From the NCBI GenBank assembly GCA_020628815.1, contig JAHDEN010000011.1, positions 14,281 through 60,197 on the forward strand: a stretch of DNA of 45,917 bases, given 5' to 3'. Below are positions 1 through 7,341 of the stretch, piece after piece; positions within the stretch are counted from its first letter, which is position 1, and every line of letters starts with the position of its first letter. Origin of the DNA: Chloroflexota bacterium (GTDB lineage Bacteria; Chloroflexota; Anaerolineae; Promineifilales; Promineifilaceae). Made by a program: the position numbers and the translations under genes. The notes below the pieces were generated by a model that saw only the letters and a list, made by a program, of their open reading frames with translations, did not search any database and was not told the origin of the DNA.

Positions 1-9
1 AGACAAACA

Positions 10-48
10 AAAGGCCAGTTTGGATTTAGTTCTGAACTGGCCTTTTTT
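10..48 (+). terminator. Rho-independent terminator of an upstream gene
   Basis: An 11-bp perfect stem (10-20 with 35-45) is followed by a run of six T. It presumably ends a plus-strand gene lying left of the window. The arms AAAGGCCAGTT and AACTGGCCTTT are seen directly. Confidence 0.8.
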
Positions 49-150
49 GTTGATTTAGTTCTACGTTGGCGAATTTGGAAAGTAGTAAGTGTCTCTTCAG
101 AAAACTTAGCTTGCTTGAGTTTTGCATAAGAACCAAGACGCAAGGTGGCT

Positions 151-200
151 TCCAAAAGAACGATGTCATCGGGCCTTTGGGCCTTAGATGACACCGTTCT
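151..200 (-). terminator. Imperfect long hairpin, probable terminator of the IclR gene
   Basis: Arms 157-170 and 187-200 pair over 14 bp with one mismatch. The loop also contains two GGCC blocks that can pair. Read on the minus strand, the hairpin is followed by TTTT, which fits termination of the IclR gene ending at 283. The T-run is short, so this could instead be a dispersed palindrome. The rest of 49-282 shows nothing else recognisable. Confidence 0.5.
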
Positions 201-282
201 AGTTGTTTTCAAGTTAGATGTATGGGCTCGAATAATTTGTAAACACTATTTTCAGACGTTCCGAGCTTAAGCAAAATTCAGG

Positions 283-1032
283 TTAGCTTGCGTGTCCCAG
301 TCTTCTAGAAATTTGGTTAGCCGCCCGCACAACTTCACTTCGGTAGCTGTCTAACCTGCGTTCGAACTGCTGGATGGGTGCTGCAATCGTCAACGCAGCC
401 ACCTCGATTCCTAAATAATCAAAAATCGGGGCCGCGACGCTACCCACACCAACGATCGCTTCCTCGAAGTCATACGCATGCCCTTGGGCTTTAACCAGTT
501 CCAGCTCTTCGTGCAGTAAGTCGATGGTTTGGATCGATTTGGGGGTCATGGGTATGAGTCCGTGTTCGTCGATAACCGCCTGCCGTTCCTCGGCCGATAA
601 GTGGGACCTGATAACTTTGCCCGCGGCCGTGCAGTGGGCCTTAAACCGGCCGTCAGGGGTTGAAAACGTCCCGGGTGGAACTCGACGAGACATGATTTTA
701 TCGGCGAATAAGACTTTCCGGCCCGCTAAAACACCGAGAAGCATCGTATTGTCATACTTCGCAGCAAACTCCTCCATCTGCTTTCTAGCCTCCGTCTGCA
801 AAGAACTAGATCCCAACAAAACATGGCTCAGCTCCAAGACCCGCCATCCCACTTTGTAGCGACGCTTGCCGCTTTTACGCAACAAGCCAATGGCGACCAA
901 AGACGACGCAACATCAAATGTAGTTGACGTGCTCCAGCCTAACTCTTCAGCCAATTCAGTGATTCCCCAATCGGGTGTTTCGAGAGTAAATAGGGTTAGC
1001 ATCTTACTTGCGCGATCAAATGTACCTAACAT
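283..1032 (-). CDS. IclR-family transcriptional regulator
   Basis: This 249-residue protein has the usual IclR length and layout. An N-terminal winged helix-turn-helix covers about residues 5-65, with a helix pair around ITELAEELGWSTSTTFDVAS. A C-terminal ligand-binding domain covers about 75-248, with the family-typical VGVGSVAAPIFDYLG stretch near residue 200. It is divergent from the kynurenine genes. The 116-173 bp between them carries a pair of matching palindromic sites, so it is the obvious candidate regulator of that cluster, sensing a tryptophan or kynurenine-pathway compound. The family assignment is firm. The effector and the direction of control are inference. Confidence 0.93.
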   Translation of the reverse strand: MLGTFDRASKMLTLFTLETPDWGITELAEELGWSTSTTFDVASSLVAIGLLRKSGKRRYKVGWRVLELSHVLLGSSSLQTEARKQMEEFAAKYDNTMLLGVLAGRKVLFADKIMSRRVPPGTFSTPDGRFKAHCTAAGKVIRSHLSAEERQAVIDEHGLIPMTPKSIQTIDLLHEELELVKAQGHAYDFEEAIVGVGSVAAPIFDYLGIEVAALTIAAPIQQFERRLDSYRSEVVRAANQISRRLGHAS

Positions 1033-1041
1033 GTTTCTATT

Positions 1042-1109
1042 TTCCGGTTATGTCGGATTTTGGTCAAACTTGGTCAAAAATATTTTGTATTTATCCGATA
1101 TAGCCGGAA
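1042..1109. promoter_or_regulatory. Paired operator-like palindromes in the IclR/kynurenine divergent promoter
   Basis: Segments 1042-1058 and 1093-1109 are inverted copies of each other, matching at 15 of 17 positions. Each is itself a CCG-N7-CGG type dyad. Between them the octamer TGGTCAAA occurs twice in tandem (about 1061-1068 and 1071-1078), and the sequence is AT-rich. IclR proteins commonly bind short dyads as a pair of dimers between divergent promoters, which fits this layout. I cannot place convincing -35/-10 hexamers for either gene. Confidence 0.6.
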
Positions 1110-1205
1110 GAGTGCCTTTTCAGACTGTTTTGAAGTGGGATACTTGAAGTGAGTGGGGGCTTTGATTTACAAGTAAAAAAGATTGTTCATATCGAGAGGA
1201 AAAAG

Positions 1206-2039
1206 ATGTCAGCTCCTAAATTAATGTCGGCCGCAGAGTATGGCCAAGTCGAAGCACCCCAAGGGGATCATCGGATCACGTATGGAGATGATCCATCCCA
1301 ATTTGGTGATTTGTTTTTGCCAACAAGCAACACAAAAACCGCCAGACCTGTGGTTGTACTCATTCACGGCGGATGCTGGCGCGCGCAATACGGCCTTGAG
1401 CCGATGGGCAAGATGGCTAGAACCATTGCGGACCAAGGTGTGGCTGTGTGGAGCTTGGAATATCGCAGATTGGGGAACGGAGGCGGATGGCCGCATACCT
1501 TTTTAGATGCGGCCCATGGGGCGGACCTTTTGCGCGAATTGGCACCGAAATACAATCTTGATTTGGATCATGTAGTGGTGTCGGGTCATTCGGCCGGAGG
1601 TCATTTGGCTCTGTGGTCGGCCGCGCGGCCGCTGCTTTCTCCCGACTCACCCATCTACACGCCAGATCCGCTTAAATTTAAAAGCGTTGTCGCTATCGCC
1701 CCCGTTTGTGACTTGGAACGAGCGGTTGCTTGGGACATCTGTGTTGATGCGGCCGACGTTTTGGTCGGTGGCCATCCGCGCGAGGTGTGGAGCAATTACT
1801 ATCAAGGGTCACCTAGCGCACTGCTTCCGTTGGGCGTACGACACATCACCATTAACGGCAGCCATGACGACATCGTGCCGCTTGAATATGTGACCCCATT
1901 TGTTGAAACGGCGCAAAAGCTTGGGGATGATGCCTCGCTAATCCCCGTTCAAGATGTTGGCCATTTTGAGCTAGTTATGCCGAGCCACCCGGCCGGGAAA
2001 TCGGTGGTTGAAACGATTTTGGCAGAAATTAAGGCGTGA
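1206..2039 (+). CDS. Kynurenine formamidase (alpha/beta-hydrolase type)
   Basis: This is a 277-residue alpha/beta hydrolase. It would hydrolyse N-formylkynurenine to kynurenine and formate. The oxyanion-hole motif HGGCW (residue 54 onward) matches the HGGxW signature of the animal and yeast arylformamidase family. The nucleophile elbow is GHSAGG with Ser about 129, and a C-terminal GHFE supplies the likely catalytic His (about 253). There is no signal peptide, so it is cytosolic. I chose the ATG at 1206 because GAGAGGA lies just upstream. A GTG at 1149 in the same frame would add 19 unconserved residues. The specific function rests on HGGCW plus the IDO, kynureninase and HaaO neighbours. Outside that context, a generic carboxylesterase would be the alternative. 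Confidence 0.85.
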   Translation: MSAPKLMSAAEYGQVEAPQGDHRITYGDDPSQFGDLFLPTSNTKTARPVVVLIHGGCWRAQYGLEPMGKMARTIADQGVAVWSLEYRRLGNGGGWPHTFLDAAHGADLLRELAPKYNLDLDHVVVSGHSAGGHLALWSAARPLLSPDSPIYTPDPLKFKSVVAIAPVCDLERAVAWDICVDAADVLVGGHPREVWSNYYQGSPSALLPLGVRHITINGSHDDIVPLEYVTPFVETAQKLGDDASLIPVQDVGHFELVMPSHPAGKSVVETILAEIKA

Positions 2040-2081
2040 AACGTGTTGCGTGATGCGTAGATACACCCCGCGCAACACGTT
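2040..2081. repeat. Intergenic palindromic repeat, copy 1
   Basis: Arms AACGTGTTGCG (2040-2050) and CGCAACACGTT (2071-2081) pair perfectly over 11 bp. The unit contains GCGTGATGCGTA (2048-2059). That core recurs after the dioxygenase gene (5807-5818) and after the SDR gene (8191-8202). It looks like a short dispersed palindrome rather than a terminator, as no T-run follows. Confidence 0.6.
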
Positions 2082-2099
2082 CTACGGACTACGAAATAA

Positions 2100-3326
2100 A
2101 TGGAACAAACCGCAAAAGCTAACCAAACCGAACTCTCTTTCGTCGAATTTGTCGCCATGATGGCTTCAATGATCGCCCTCATGGCTCTTTCAACCGATGC
2201 GATGTTGCCCGCATTGCCCGAGATCGGGTCAGAACTTGGCATTCGACAGGCGAACGACAGCCAGCTCATCCTCTCGTACTTTTTCCTGGGTGCTGCGCTG
2301 GGGCAGCTGTTTTACGGACCAGTGGCAGACAGCCTCGGCCGTAAGCCGATGATTTACATCGGGCTAGTCGTTTTTATGGGGGGCTCTCTACTCTCGATGT
2401 TTACTACCAGCTTCCCGATGATGCTCGCATCCCGCTTGATTCAGGGATTGGGGGCCGCTGGGCCGCGCAGTGTGTCGTTGGCCATCGTGCGTGACCGCTT
2501 TTCCGGCCGGATGATGGCCCGAGTCATGTCGTTTATCATGACCGTGTTCATCATGGTCCCGGTCTTGGCACCGGCCATCGGGCAAGGCATTTTACTATTT
2601 GCCGGATGGCGGGCGATCTTTGGTCTGTTTCTGGCTTTGGCCCTGATCATTCTCGTCTGGTTTGGCCTGCGCCAGCCCGAGACATTAACGGCCGACAACA
2701 AAATTCCGTTTACTTTTAAACGGATCACCAATGCCTTTAAAGAGGTCTTTTCCAGCCGAATTGCGTTTGGATTCACCTTGGCAACCGGCATCTTTACCGG
2801 CGCATTTTTAGGCTATCTCAACTCGGCCCAGCCGGTGTTTCAAGAGCAATATGGGTTAGGCACATGGTTCCCGGTGATCTTTGCCCTGCTGTCCATTGCC
2901 AGTGGAGTCGCCTCGTTTACCAACGCCCAGCTTGTACTGCGCCTTGGCACCCGCCGTCTGACGTCTGTCTCAAATGGCTTCCTCACACTGTTATCGGCCG
3001 GATATTTTGTGTACGCCATGACGGCCCAAGGCAATCCCCCTTTCTGGACCGTGATGGTCTACTTTGCCCTGACCCTGTTTGTTGTTGGCATCATGTTTGG
3101 CAATTTAAACTCGATGGCGATGGAGCCGTTGGGCCATATTGCAGGGGTTGGCTCGGCCGTTGTCGGTTCAGTGTCCAGTCTCATTTCAATTCCAATCGGT
3201 GCAATCATCGGCCGGATGTTCGACGGCACCATTCTGCCCCTAGTTGGTGGCTTTGCGGTGATGTGCTTTATCGCCATTTTTGTCATGCGCTGGGCAGACG
3301 CTGGAGAGAAAGAACCACAGGCTTAG
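2100..3326 (+). CDS. MFS transporter, Bcr/CflA drug-resistance family
   Basis: This 408-residue membrane protein has about twelve hydrophobic segments. The MFS motif A variant GPVADSLGRKP lies after the second segment (about residues 79-89). The N-terminal signature STDAMLPALPEIG, close to the first helix, is typical of the Bcr/CflA (DHA1) group. It would exchange a small molecule for protons at the inner membrane. Its place between the formamidase and kynureninase suggests it moves tryptophan, kynurenine or an aromatic product, but substrate cannot be read from the sequence. The ATG at 2100 has only a weak purine-rich stretch upstream. Confidence 0.88.
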   Translation: MEQTAKANQTELSFVEFVAMMASMIALMALSTDAMLPALPEIGSELGIRQANDSQLILSYFFLGAALGQLFYGPVADSLGRKPMIYIGLVVFMGGSLLSMFTTSFPMMLASRLIQGLGAAGPRSVSLAIVRDRFSGRMMARVMSFIMTVFIMVPVLAPAIGQGILLFAGWRAIFGLFLALALIILVWFGLRQPETLTADNKIPFTFKRITNAFKEVFSSRIAFGFTLATGIFTGAFLGYLNSAQPVFQEQYGLGTWFPVIFALLSIASGVASFTNAQLVLRLGTRRLTSVSNGFLTLLSAGYFVYAMTAQGNPPFWTVMVYFALTLFVVGIMFGNLNSMAMEPLGHIAGVGSAVVGSVSSLISIPIGAIIGRMFDGTILPLVGGFAVMCFIAIFVMRWADAGEKEPQA

Positions 3327-3390
3327 ACGGCCCAGCGGGCCGTCTCTACAAAAGGTCCCATCCCGTAGAGACGTGCCGTCGGCGCGTCTC
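3325..3390. repeat. Chain of overlapping hairpins between transporter and kynureninase genes
   Basis: Three inverted repeats overlap here. 3325-3345 is a perfect 9-bp stem with loop AGC. 3341-3349 pairs with 3365-3373 (CGTCTCTAC with GTAGAGACG). 3368-3390 pairs GAGACG with CGTCTC around a GCC/GGC inner stem. The middle pairing excludes the outer two. The GTAGAGACG core resembles palindromic interspersed repeats common in cyanobacteria and other phyla. No T-run follows, so simple termination is unlikely. Confidence 0.55.
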
Positions 3391-3418
3391 AATCAAATAT
3401 TTTTTGGAGAATAACCTT

Positions 3419-4681
3419 ATGAAAACAACCGCTTCATACGCAAAAGAGCTAGATACTCAAGACCCGCTAGCTGAATTTAGAGAACGCTTTGTAATCACCG
3501 ATCCCGATCTAATTTATCTGGATGGGAATTCTCTCGGCCGCTTTCCCAAAGCGACAAAAACGCTCATCAATGACATCATGGATGAATGGTCCGACAGTCT
3601 GATCCGTTTTTGGGGAGATAACTTCAATATCCAAAAAGATGTTGGGAACAAAGTGGCTGAGCTGATCGGTGCCAGCCCCGACGAAGTCATCATCGGGGAA
3701 TCGACCTCGGTTAACATGTACAAGCTGTTTGTCGCATCGCTCATGGTGCAAGAAGGGCGGTCACGCATTGTGACAGACGATCTTAACTTCCCATCAGACA
3801 TCTACATTTTGGATGAGATCAATCGCACTCTGGGCAACAACCATACGGTTGAGATTGTTAAATCACCCGACAGCATGACGGGACCGGTTGAAGGGATCAA
3901 GGCGATGTTGGATGAAGACACAGCGCTTCTGACGCTTTCAGGCACCGTGTTTAAGAGCGCCTACAACTACGACATGGCTGACATAAATAAAGCGGCCAAA
4001 GATGCCGGTGCGCTGGTTGTTTGGGATTTGAGCCACTCGATCGGTTCTGTACCAATTGATCTTAACGGATCAGGAGCTGACATGGCGATCGGCTGTTCGT
4101 ACAAATATGTTAACGGTGGACCCGGCGCTCCCGCTTTCCTGTATGTGCGCAAAGATTTGCAGGAAAAATTGCGTAATCCGATTGCAGGCTGGCACGGCCG
4201 GAAAAATCAGTTTGACTTTGGGCTTGAGTACGAGCCTAAAGACGGCATCGGCCGGTTCCTAAGCGGCACGCCCGACGTGCTTTCGATTGCCCCCATCAGT
4301 GTGGGTATCGACCTGCTGCTTGAGGCCGGGATGGATCGAGTACGAGAAAAATCGGTAGCCCAAACCGAGTTTATGATCGCCCTTTGGGAAGAGCATTTAA
4401 AACCATACGGCTTCACCCTCAACTCTCCACGCGACGCCAAATGGCGCGGCTCGCACGTTGCCATTGGACACGCTGACGGCTGGCGCATTAACCAGAGCAT
4501 GATCAAAGATGTGAACGTGCTGCCCGACTTCCGTGCCCCTGACAACATTCGGTTGGGCATCACGCCGCTGAACACCACATTCAGCGAACTGCATACGGCC
4601 GTGATGCGGATCAAACAAATTATGGATGAGAAACTCTATGAGAATCATCAGCTCGAAATGACGGTGGGTGAGGGAACCTGA
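3419..4681 (+). CDS. kynU: Kynureninase
   Basis: This 420-residue PLP enzyme (aminotransferase class V fold) cleaves kynurenine or 3-hydroxykynurenine to (3-hydroxy)anthranilate and alanine. Family marks include YLDGNSLGRFP near the N-terminus, GESTSVNMYKL in the cofactor-binding region, DLSHSIGSVPIDL, and SYKYVNGGPGAPAF with Lys229 as the Schiff-base lysine. The C-terminal RLGITPLNTTFSEL is also typical. The frame is open further upstream, but the conserved protein begins at the ATG at 3419, preceded by GGAGA. Its stop overlaps the start of the dioxygenase by one base (TGATG), indicating translational coupling. Confidence 0.95.
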   Translation: MKTTASYAKELDTQDPLAEFRERFVITDPDLIYLDGNSLGRFPKATKTLINDIMDEWSDSLIRFWGDNFNIQKDVGNKVAELIGASPDEVIIGESTSVNMYKLFVASLMVQEGRSRIVTDDLNFPSDIYILDEINRTLGNNHTVEIVKSPDSMTGPVEGIKAMLDEDTALLTLSGTVFKSAYNYDMADINKAAKDAGALVVWDLSHSIGSVPIDLNGSGADMAIGCSYKYVNGGPGAPAFLYVRKDLQEKLRNPIAGWHGRKNQFDFGLEYEPKDGIGRFLSGTPDVLSIAPISVGIDLLLEAGMDRVREKSVAQTEFMIALWEEHLKPYGFTLNSPRDAKWRGSHVAIGHADGWRINQSMIKDVNVLPDFRAPDNIRLGITPLNTTFSELHTAVMRIKQIMDEKLYENHQLEMTVGEGT

Positions 4682-5805
4682 TGCTCAACTTTGCCGATTA
4701 TGACGTAAGCCCAGAGCGGGGGTTTTTACCGACCGAAGATCCGCTTTTAGCACTCCCAGAACCGTTTGCCGAGCTAGACAGACTCTCGGCCGAGCTGCCA
4801 TATCTGGTGCTCACCGGCCGGGTTCGCCGCACATTGGCTACCTTCGCGTGTCCCGATTTGACCCCGCTCACCACAAAGGGTGAGCTAGAACGGGCGAAGC
4901 TGATTATGAGCTCATTGTGCATGGCCTATATCTGGACCGAACAGCCAGAGATCGAGATGTTGCCCGCTAACTTGGCTATGCCGTGGGCCACATTGGCCGA
5001 AAAGCTCGGCCGGCCGCCGATGATTACCCACAGCTCGGTGGTGCTCAACAACTGGCGCAGGCTGGACCCCGATGATGGGATTCATGCGGACAACTTGGCC
5101 TGCACCCAGCACTTTATGGGGGGCATGGACGAGCAGTGGTTTTTTACCGCGACAACGGCGCTTGAAGCGATTGGTGCACCGGCTTTGATCCCTTTGAATG
5201 AGGCGAAAGATGCAGCAGCGGCCGGAGACAGTGTCAAAGTCACCGAGCTGTTGACCACAGTCCGAGACGTGTTTAAAGAGGTTAACGCCGCCCTTTTGCG
5301 CATTTACGAGCGGTGCGAGCCGTTCATCTTTTACAACCGCATCCGCATATTTTTGGCAGGATGGGATCAGACCGGCATTGTGTTTGAAGGGGTCAGCCGA
5401 ACGCCGTTCAAGATGCACGGAGGCAGCGCCGCCCAGAGCAGCCTCATCCAAGCATATGATGCGGCTCTTGGGATTGAGCATTTGCACGAAGAAACCCGGC
5501 CGTTTTTGATGCTGATGCGTGAATACATGCCACCGGGCCATCGCCGCTTTGTCGAAGATTTAGCCAAAGGGCTCTCCATCTATGATTTTGTTCAATCTAA
5601 AAAAGAAACTGACCCTAATCTGGTAGAGGTTTTTAATCAGTGCATCGATGAGCTTGACGAGTTCCGTAAAACCCACATGGAAATTGCGGTGCGTTATGTG
5701 CTAAAGCAGGGTAAAAATGGGGAAGACGGTTTAGGCACTGGTGGCACAAGTTTTGTCCCATTCTTGAGTGAATCCAGAAAAGAAACAAAAGCGAAGAGGA
5801 CGTAG
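4681..5805 (+). CDS. Indoleamine 2,3-dioxygenase family protein
   Basis: This 374-residue heme dioxygenase should open the indole ring of tryptophan to give N-formylkynurenine. It is of the IDO type, not the bacterial tryptophan 2,3-dioxygenase (KynA) type. Supporting segments parallel the animal enzyme: YDVSPERGFLP at the N-terminus, LSAELPYLVLTGRVR, FYNRIRIFLAGW, MHGGSAAQSS, REYMPPGHRRF, and HMEIAVRYVLK with His332 as the likely proximal heme ligand. About 35 residues after that helix are low-complexity and Lys/Arg-rich. It follows kynureninase with a one-base overlap. Bacterial IDO homologues are known but less common than TDO. Some IDO-family members turn over tryptophan poorly, so activity is inferred from context. 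Confidence 0.92.
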   Translation: MLNFADYDVSPERGFLPTEDPLLALPEPFAELDRLSAELPYLVLTGRVRRTLATFACPDLTPLTTKGELERAKLIMSSLCMAYIWTEQPEIEMLPANLAMPWATLAEKLGRPPMITHSSVVLNNWRRLDPDDGIHADNLACTQHFMGGMDEQWFFTATTALEAIGAPALIPLNEAKDAAAAGDSVKVTELLTTVRDVFKEVNAALLRIYERCEPFIFYNRIRIFLAGWDQTGIVFEGVSRTPFKMHGGSAAQSSLIQAYDAALGIEHLHEETRPFLMLMREYMPPGHRRFVEDLAKGLSIYDFVQSKKETDPNLVEVFNQCIDELDEFRKTHMEIAVRYVLKQGKNGEDGLGTGGTSFVPFLSESRKETKAKRT

Positions 5806-5806
5806 A

Positions 5807-5860
5807 ACGTGATGCGTATTACGTAAAATGGTTGCCTCGTCTGCCGCAATACGCTCCACG
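5807..5860. repeat. Intergenic palindromic repeat, copy 2
   Basis: ACGTGATGCGTA at 5807-5818 matches the core after the formamidase and SDR genes. It is followed about 25 bases later by CCGCAATACG, the degenerate counterpart of the CGCAACACG arm in the other copies. It lies in the leader of the hydroxyanthranilate dioxygenase gene. Confidence 0.45.
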
Positions 5861-5891
5861 AAAAACGACAAATTTAAAACAGACCTCAACT

Positions 5892-6404
5892 ATGAACAGA
5901 TACACTCCATTTAACTTCCAATCCTGGATCGATGAGAATCGCCATCTTTTAAAACCGCCGGTGGGTGCCAAAACTCTGTTTGATGAATCAGGCAGCTTTA
6001 TGATTTTTGTAGTCGGTGGCCCCAATAAACGGCGCGACTTCCACTACAACGAAACAGAAGAGTTTTTCTATCAGCTAGAAGGGAACATGATCCTTCAAAT
6101 TCGTGAGGATGATGGGACTTTGGTGGATGTGCCGATCAACGAAGGGGAGATATTTCTGCTTCCATCCAAAAAGCTCCATTCACCCCAGCGTAAAGCCAAT
6201 ACGGTCGGCTTGGTGGTTGAGGTTAAACGGCCGGGGACGAAAGATGCTGTTTTCTGGTTCTGCGACAGCTGTGGCGATGAGCTGTACACAACCACCTATC
6301 AGTTTGACCAAATCGGCACTGAGCTCAGTCCGGTTTTGGAAAAGGTCCACGCCAGCGAAGAGCTACGCACTTGCAAAAGCTGTGGAGATGTGTTGAATAT
6401 CTAG
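5892..6404 (+). CDS. 3-hydroxyanthranilate 3,4-dioxygenase
   Basis: This 170-residue cupin has the standard length for bacterial 3-hydroxyanthranilate dioxygenase (HaaO/NbaC). It converts 3-hydroxyanthranilate to 2-amino-3-carboxymuconate semialdehyde. Iron ligands are visible in RRDFHYNETEEFFYQLEG (His and Glu) and KKLHSPQR (second His). The C-terminal part carries two CxxC pairs (CDSCGDE and CKSCGD), the rubredoxin-like site of the bacterial and fungal enzymes. I chose the ATG at 5892 because MNRYTPFNF begins the conserved protein; the 20 upstream residues in frame are repeat-derived. A terminator follows directly. Its substrate needs kynurenine 3-monooxygenase, which is not in the window. 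Confidence 0.94.
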   Translation: MNRYTPFNFQSWIDENRHLLKPPVGAKTLFDESGSFMIFVVGGPNKRRDFHYNETEEFFYQLEGNMILQIREDDGTLVDVPINEGEIFLLPSKKLHSPQRKANTVGLVVEVKRPGTKDAVFWFCDSCGDELYTTTYQFDQIGTELSPVLEKVHASEELRTCKSCGDVLNI

Positions 6405-6405
6405 C

Positions 6406-6438
6406 AATTCGGCACATTCGCCGAAGTTCCTTTTTTTT
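6406..6438 (+). terminator. Rho-independent terminator after the kynurenine genes
   Basis: A short stem TTCGGC (6408-6413) with GCCGAA (6420-6425) is followed within six bases by eight T (6431-6438). It would separate the core kynurenine genes from the hydrolase, SDR and methyltransferase genes. Confidence 0.7.
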
Positions 6439-6501
6439 AGCCGCTGATGTGGCGGATGCGCGGATGGTTTTTATCCTTCATCCTTACCCCTTTATCCTTT
6501 T

Positions 6502-7338
6502 ATGAAACTCACCCTTCTCGGCACCGGCAGTCCCGGTTGCTTCCCAAACGTTTATCAATCTGCGGCCGCAGTTGTCGCGGGCGAAACCCCCATCATCATC
6601 GATTGTGGTGGTGGGGCAACCCAGCGCTTGTCGATGGCGAGTGCGGCCGGTCAACCTGCTCTAGATTTAAAAAACTTACAGACGCTTATTTTGACCCACC
6701 TGCATCCTGACCACTCGGCCGGATTGGCTGACTTTATCATTTCAACTTGGATCAGAGGGCGCAAAGAGCCACTGGTGATTTACGGCCCTAAAGGGACCAA
6801 AAAGATGACCGAATTGCTGATCGAAGCGTATGAGGTCGGCATCGCTGAACACTGGGAAACGGAGTCTCCCACCCCGCATCCGCTTAAATACGAAGTGATC
6901 GAATACACTGATGGGGAAATTTTCTCCAACTCCGATATTTCGGTCACCGCTTATCGGGTGTCACACGGCCGGATGGAAACCTACGCGCTGAAATTTGTAA
7001 CCGCTGACAAAACGCTCTTCTGGTCGGCCGACACCCAACCGCATCCAGCCGTCATTGAGCATGGTAAAGGGGTAGATGTCATGGTCCACGAAGTTTATAG
7101 CGAGAAAGGGCTCCATTTGCCTGGACCTATCCACACACCGGTCAACTACTTCCGCCGCATGCACACTTCCACACTAGAGCTGGGCGAAATCGCCAATCAA
7201 ACCCGGCCGGGCAGGCTTATTCTGCAACATCAGATGCATTTGGGGCCGGTTAGTGATGATGAGCTGGTTCAAGAAATCGCGGATATTTATGATGGGGAAA
7301 TTATTTTCGGCCGGGATTTGGATGTGTTCGAAATTTAA
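6502..7338 (+). CDS. MBL-fold metallo-hydrolase (RNase Z/arylsulfatase-like group)
   Basis: This 278-residue metallo-beta-lactamase-fold protein shows LGTGSPGCFP at the N-terminus and the metal motif THLHPDHSAG (HxHxDH, about residues 67-76). Later ligands are seen in SHG, SADTQPHP and LQHQMHLGP. The layout resembles the RNase Z / AtsA-like branch rather than beta-lactamases. The substrate is unknown. It sits between the HaaO terminator and an SDR only 3 bp downstream, so it probably forms an operon with the SDR. A role in kynurenine-derived metabolite hydrolysis is possible but unsupported by sequence alone. Confidence 0.85.
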   Translation: MKLTLLGTGSPGCFPNVYQSAAAVVAGETPIIIDCGGGATQRLSMASAAGQPALDLKNLQTLILTHLHPDHSAGLADFIISTWIRGRKEPLVIYGPKGTKKMTELLIEAYEVGIAEHWETESPTPHPLKYEVIEYTDGEIFSNSDISVTAYRVSHGRMETYALKFVTADKTLFWSADTQPHPAVIEHGKGVDVMVHEVYSEKGLHLPGPIHTPVNYFRRMHTSTLELGEIANQTRPGRLILQHQMHLGPVSDDELVQEIADIYDGEIIFGRDLDVFEI

Positions 7339-7341
7339 ACT

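Noticed and set aside
2864-3418. Long upstream extension of the kynureninase frame, adding about 185 residues
   Set aside because: It overlaps the MFS gene in another frame, is Cys/His/Trp-rich shadow sequence, and the conserved protein with a ribosome site begins at 3419.
4912-5541. 209-codon open frame antisense to the dioxygenase
   Set aside because: It mirrors a strongly conserved gene, has no ribosome site and no recognisable protein features.
4681-5805. Tryptophan 2,3-dioxygenase (kynA)
   Set aside because: Length and motifs such as GGSAAQSS and MPPGHRRF fit the IDO family, not TDO.
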